A DNA stretch of 7,134 nucleotides from Prochlorococcus marinus str. MIT 9215 (lineage in GTDB: Bacteria > Cyanobacteriota > Cyanobacteriia > PCC-6307 > Cyanobiaceae), in the NCBI GenBank assembly GCA_949486985.1, contig CATBLW010000061.1, positions 1 through 7,134 of the forward strand. Direction: 5' to 3'. Position 1 is the first letter of the stretch; each line of letters starts with the position of its first letter. Positions 5,471-7,134 of the stretch are shown here, one piece after another. The notes below the pieces were generated by a model. The model was not told the DNA's origin and ran no database searches. It saw only the letters and a list, made by a program, of their open reading frames with translations. A program made the position numbers and the translations under genes.

Positions 5471-7134
5471 ATGGTCGCTGCGACTGCCTCCCTCGACACG
5501 CTTTGCATCAACAGCATCCGCATGCTGGCTGTCGATGCGATCAATAAGTCCAACAGCGGCCACCCCGGTCTTCCCATGGGCTGTGCCCCAATGGGTTACA
5601 CCCTTTGGGACAAGTTTCTGCGCCACAACCCCAAGAACCCTAAGTGGTTCAACCGTGACCGCTTTGTGCTCTCAGCTGGCCACGGTTGCATGTTGCTCTA
5701 CGCCCTACTGCATCTCACCGGCTACGACTCGGTCACCATCGACGACATCAAATCCTTCAGGCAATGGGGATCACGAGCACCTGGCCACCCGGAAACCTTT
5801 GAAACGCCTGGCATTGAAGTCACAACAGGCCCACTCGGTGCCGGCATCTCGAATGCTGTAGGTCTGGCTATTGCTGAAGCTCACCTCGCCGCCAAGTTCA
5901 ATAAAGCTGACGCCAACATCGTTGATCACTACACCTATGTGGTGATGGGTGATGGCTGTAATCAGGAAGGTATTTCGTCCGAAGCCTGCTCCCTGGCCGG
6001 CCATCTCAAGCTCGGAAAGCTGATTGCCCTCTACGACGACAATCACATCACGATCGACGGCCGCACAGACGTCTCCTTCACTGAGGACGTGCTGAAGCGC
6101 TACGAAGCCTATGGCTGGCATGTGCAACACGTTGCTGATGGTGACACCGATGTGAATGCCATTGCCAAAGCGATCGAGGCGGCCAAGGCCGTCACCGACA
6201 AGCCATCGATCATCAAGGTGACCACCACCATTGGCTACGGATCTCCCAACAAAAGCGACACAGCAGGCGTGCATGGGGCACCCCTCGGAGAGGAAGAAAC
6301 GGCTCTCACCCGTCAACAATTGGGCTGGAGCCATGGCGCTTTTGAGATTCCTCAAGAGGCCTATGACCAATACCGCCAAGCCATCGAACGTGGATCCAGC
6401 CTTGAGTCTGACTGGAATGCAGCGCTGGACAGCTATAGAAGCAAGTACCCCAGTGAAGCAGCAGAGTTTGAGCGGATGTTGCGCGGGGAACTGCCCACAG
6501 GATGGGACAAAGATCTCCCGAGCTATACACCTGAAGACAGCGGCCTCGCAACCCGCAAGCACTCCCAGATCTGCCTCGGCGCACTGGGCCCGAATCTGCC
6601 TGAACTGATCGGCGGTTCTGCCGACCTCACCCACTCCAACTACACCGATATCAAAGGGGAGACAGGCTCATTTCAACCGGAAACACCCGAAAAGCGTTAT
6701 CTGCATTTCGGTGTGCGCGAGCACGCCATGGCGGCGATCCTGAATGGCATTGCTTATCACAACAGCGGACTCATCCCTTACGGCGGCACCTTCCTGGTCT
6801 TTGCTGACTACATGCGCGGTTCAATGCGCCTGTCCGCCTTGAGTGAGTTGGGTGTGATCTATGTGCTCACCCACGATTCGATTGGCGTTGGCGAAGATGG
6901 CCCCACCCACCAGCCCGTGGAGACGATCCCATCACTGCGCGCCATTCCCAACATGCTGGTGTTCCGACCCGGCGACGGCAATGAAACAAGCGGTGCCTAC
7001 AAAGTCGCCATTGAAAATCGCAAGCGTCCTAGCTCTCTCTGCCTGAGCCGCCAGGGCATGGCCAACCAAGCCAATTCATCGATCGAGAAGGTGGCCTTCG
7101 GTGGCTACGTTCTCGAAGACTGCCAAGGAACACC
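5471..7134 (+). CDS. tkt: Transketolase (3' end beyond the window)
   Basis: Transketolase moves two-carbon ketol units between sugar phosphates, for example from fructose-6-phosphate to glyceraldehyde-3-phosphate, in the Calvin cycle and the pentose phosphate pathway. It uses thiamine diphosphate and a divalent metal. The frame is open from ATG 5471 to the window edge: 554 whole codons plus two bases, so roughly 115 residues of a usual ~670 are missing. Visible motifs are SGHPGLPMG at 29-37, SAGHGCMLLY at 68-77, TTGPLGAGISNAVG at 118-131, the ThDP-binding GDG (160-162) through DN (190-191), FGVREHAM with Glu417 at 413-420, and THDSIGVGEDGPTHQP at 467-482. The start is supported by the family-like N-terminus ATASLDTLCINSIRMLAVDA. 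No Shine-Dalgarno is present; the leader is CTAAACCCAACACC. It is likely downstream in the acpP-fabF transcript, from a promoter of its own, or both. Confidence 0.97.
   Translation, partial: MVAATASLDTLCINSIRMLAVDAINKSNSGHPGLPMGCAPMGYTLWDKFLRHNPKNPKWFNRDRFVLSAGHGCMLLYALLHLTGYDSVTIDDIKSFRQWGSRAPGHPETFETPGIEVTTGPLGAGISNAVGLAIAEAHLAAKFNKADANIVDHYTYVVMGDGCNQEGISSEACSLAGHLKLGKLIALYDDNHITIDGRTDVSFTEDVLKRYEAYGWHVQHVADGDTDVNAIAKAIEAAKAVTDKPSIIKVTTTIGYGSPNKSDTAGVHGAPLGEEETALTRQQLGWSHGAFEIPQEAYDQYRQAIERGSSLESDWNAALDSYRSKYPSEAAEFERMLRGELPTGWDKDLPSYTPEDSGLATRKHSQICLGALGPNLPELIGGSADLTHSNYTDIKGETGSFQPETPEKRYLHFGVREHAMAAILNGIAYHNSGLIPYGGTFLVFADYMRGSMRLSALSELGVIYVLTHDSIGVGEDGPTHQPVETIPSLRAIPNMLVFRPGDGNETSGAYKVAIENRKRPSSLCLSRQGMANQANSSIEKVAFGGYVLEDCQGT

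Noticed and set aside
5771..6634. 287-codon open frame on the minus strand inside tkt
   Set aside because: Its codons are in exact register with the tkt codons, so it stays open simply because tkt rarely uses TTA, CTA or TCA. The predicted protein shows no recognisable domain, and tkt is conserved throughout.
1..7134. HIP1 octamers, insertion sequences, CRISPR repeats, tRNA genes
   Set aside because: Searched by eye on both strands; no GCGATCGC, no transposase frame, no spaced direct repeats and no tRNA-like cloverleaf was found.

Overview
The window looks like a piece of core chromosome from a marine picocyanobacterium, most probably an open-ocean or coastal Synechococcus, with a close Prochlorococcus relative as the alternative. 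The evidence is an 81-residue PsaC of the canonical cyanobacterial type, the gene order glmS / psaC / acpP / fabF / tkt that I associate with this group, a moderate GC content by eye, and no HIP1 octamer (GCGATCGC) that I could find. The genus is an inference. No mobile element, CRISPR array, tRNA or rRNA gene was seen.

Layout. A type II phosphomannose isomerase / GDP-mannose pyrophosphorylase gene (manC, 7-1458, +) converges on glmS (1504-3453, -) across a 45-base gap that holds at best a weak terminator. Next, on the same strand as glmS and upstream of it, is psaC (3537-3782, -). Between psaC and glmS is a strong intrinsic terminator whose U-tract runs straight into the glmS start codon. 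A 137-base divergent region separates psaC from the rightward group acpP (3920-4162), fabF (4171-5418) and tkt (5471 to beyond the right edge). acpP and fabF are 8 bases apart and the fabF ribosome binding site touches the acpP stop codon. tkt follows fabF after 52 bases and is cut by the window end at about 83% of its usual length.

How the genes work together. PsaC carries the FA and FB iron-sulfur clusters of photosystem I. AcpP and FabF carry and elongate fatty acyl chains. Transketolase serves the Calvin cycle and pentose phosphate pathway. ManC and GlmS commit fructose-6-phosphate (ManC by way of mannose-6-phosphate) to GDP-mannose and glucosamine-6-phosphate for cell-surface polysaccharide, peptidoglycan and LPS. 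Transketolase also uses fructose-6-phosphate, so three of the six enzymes sit on one metabolite node.

Most of the window is ordinary housekeeping sequence. I do not see a new multi-gene system. Two local features deserve attention: a four-unit 15-bp in-frame tandem repeat inserted in the glutaminase domain of GlmS, and the terminator placed directly against the glmS start codon.
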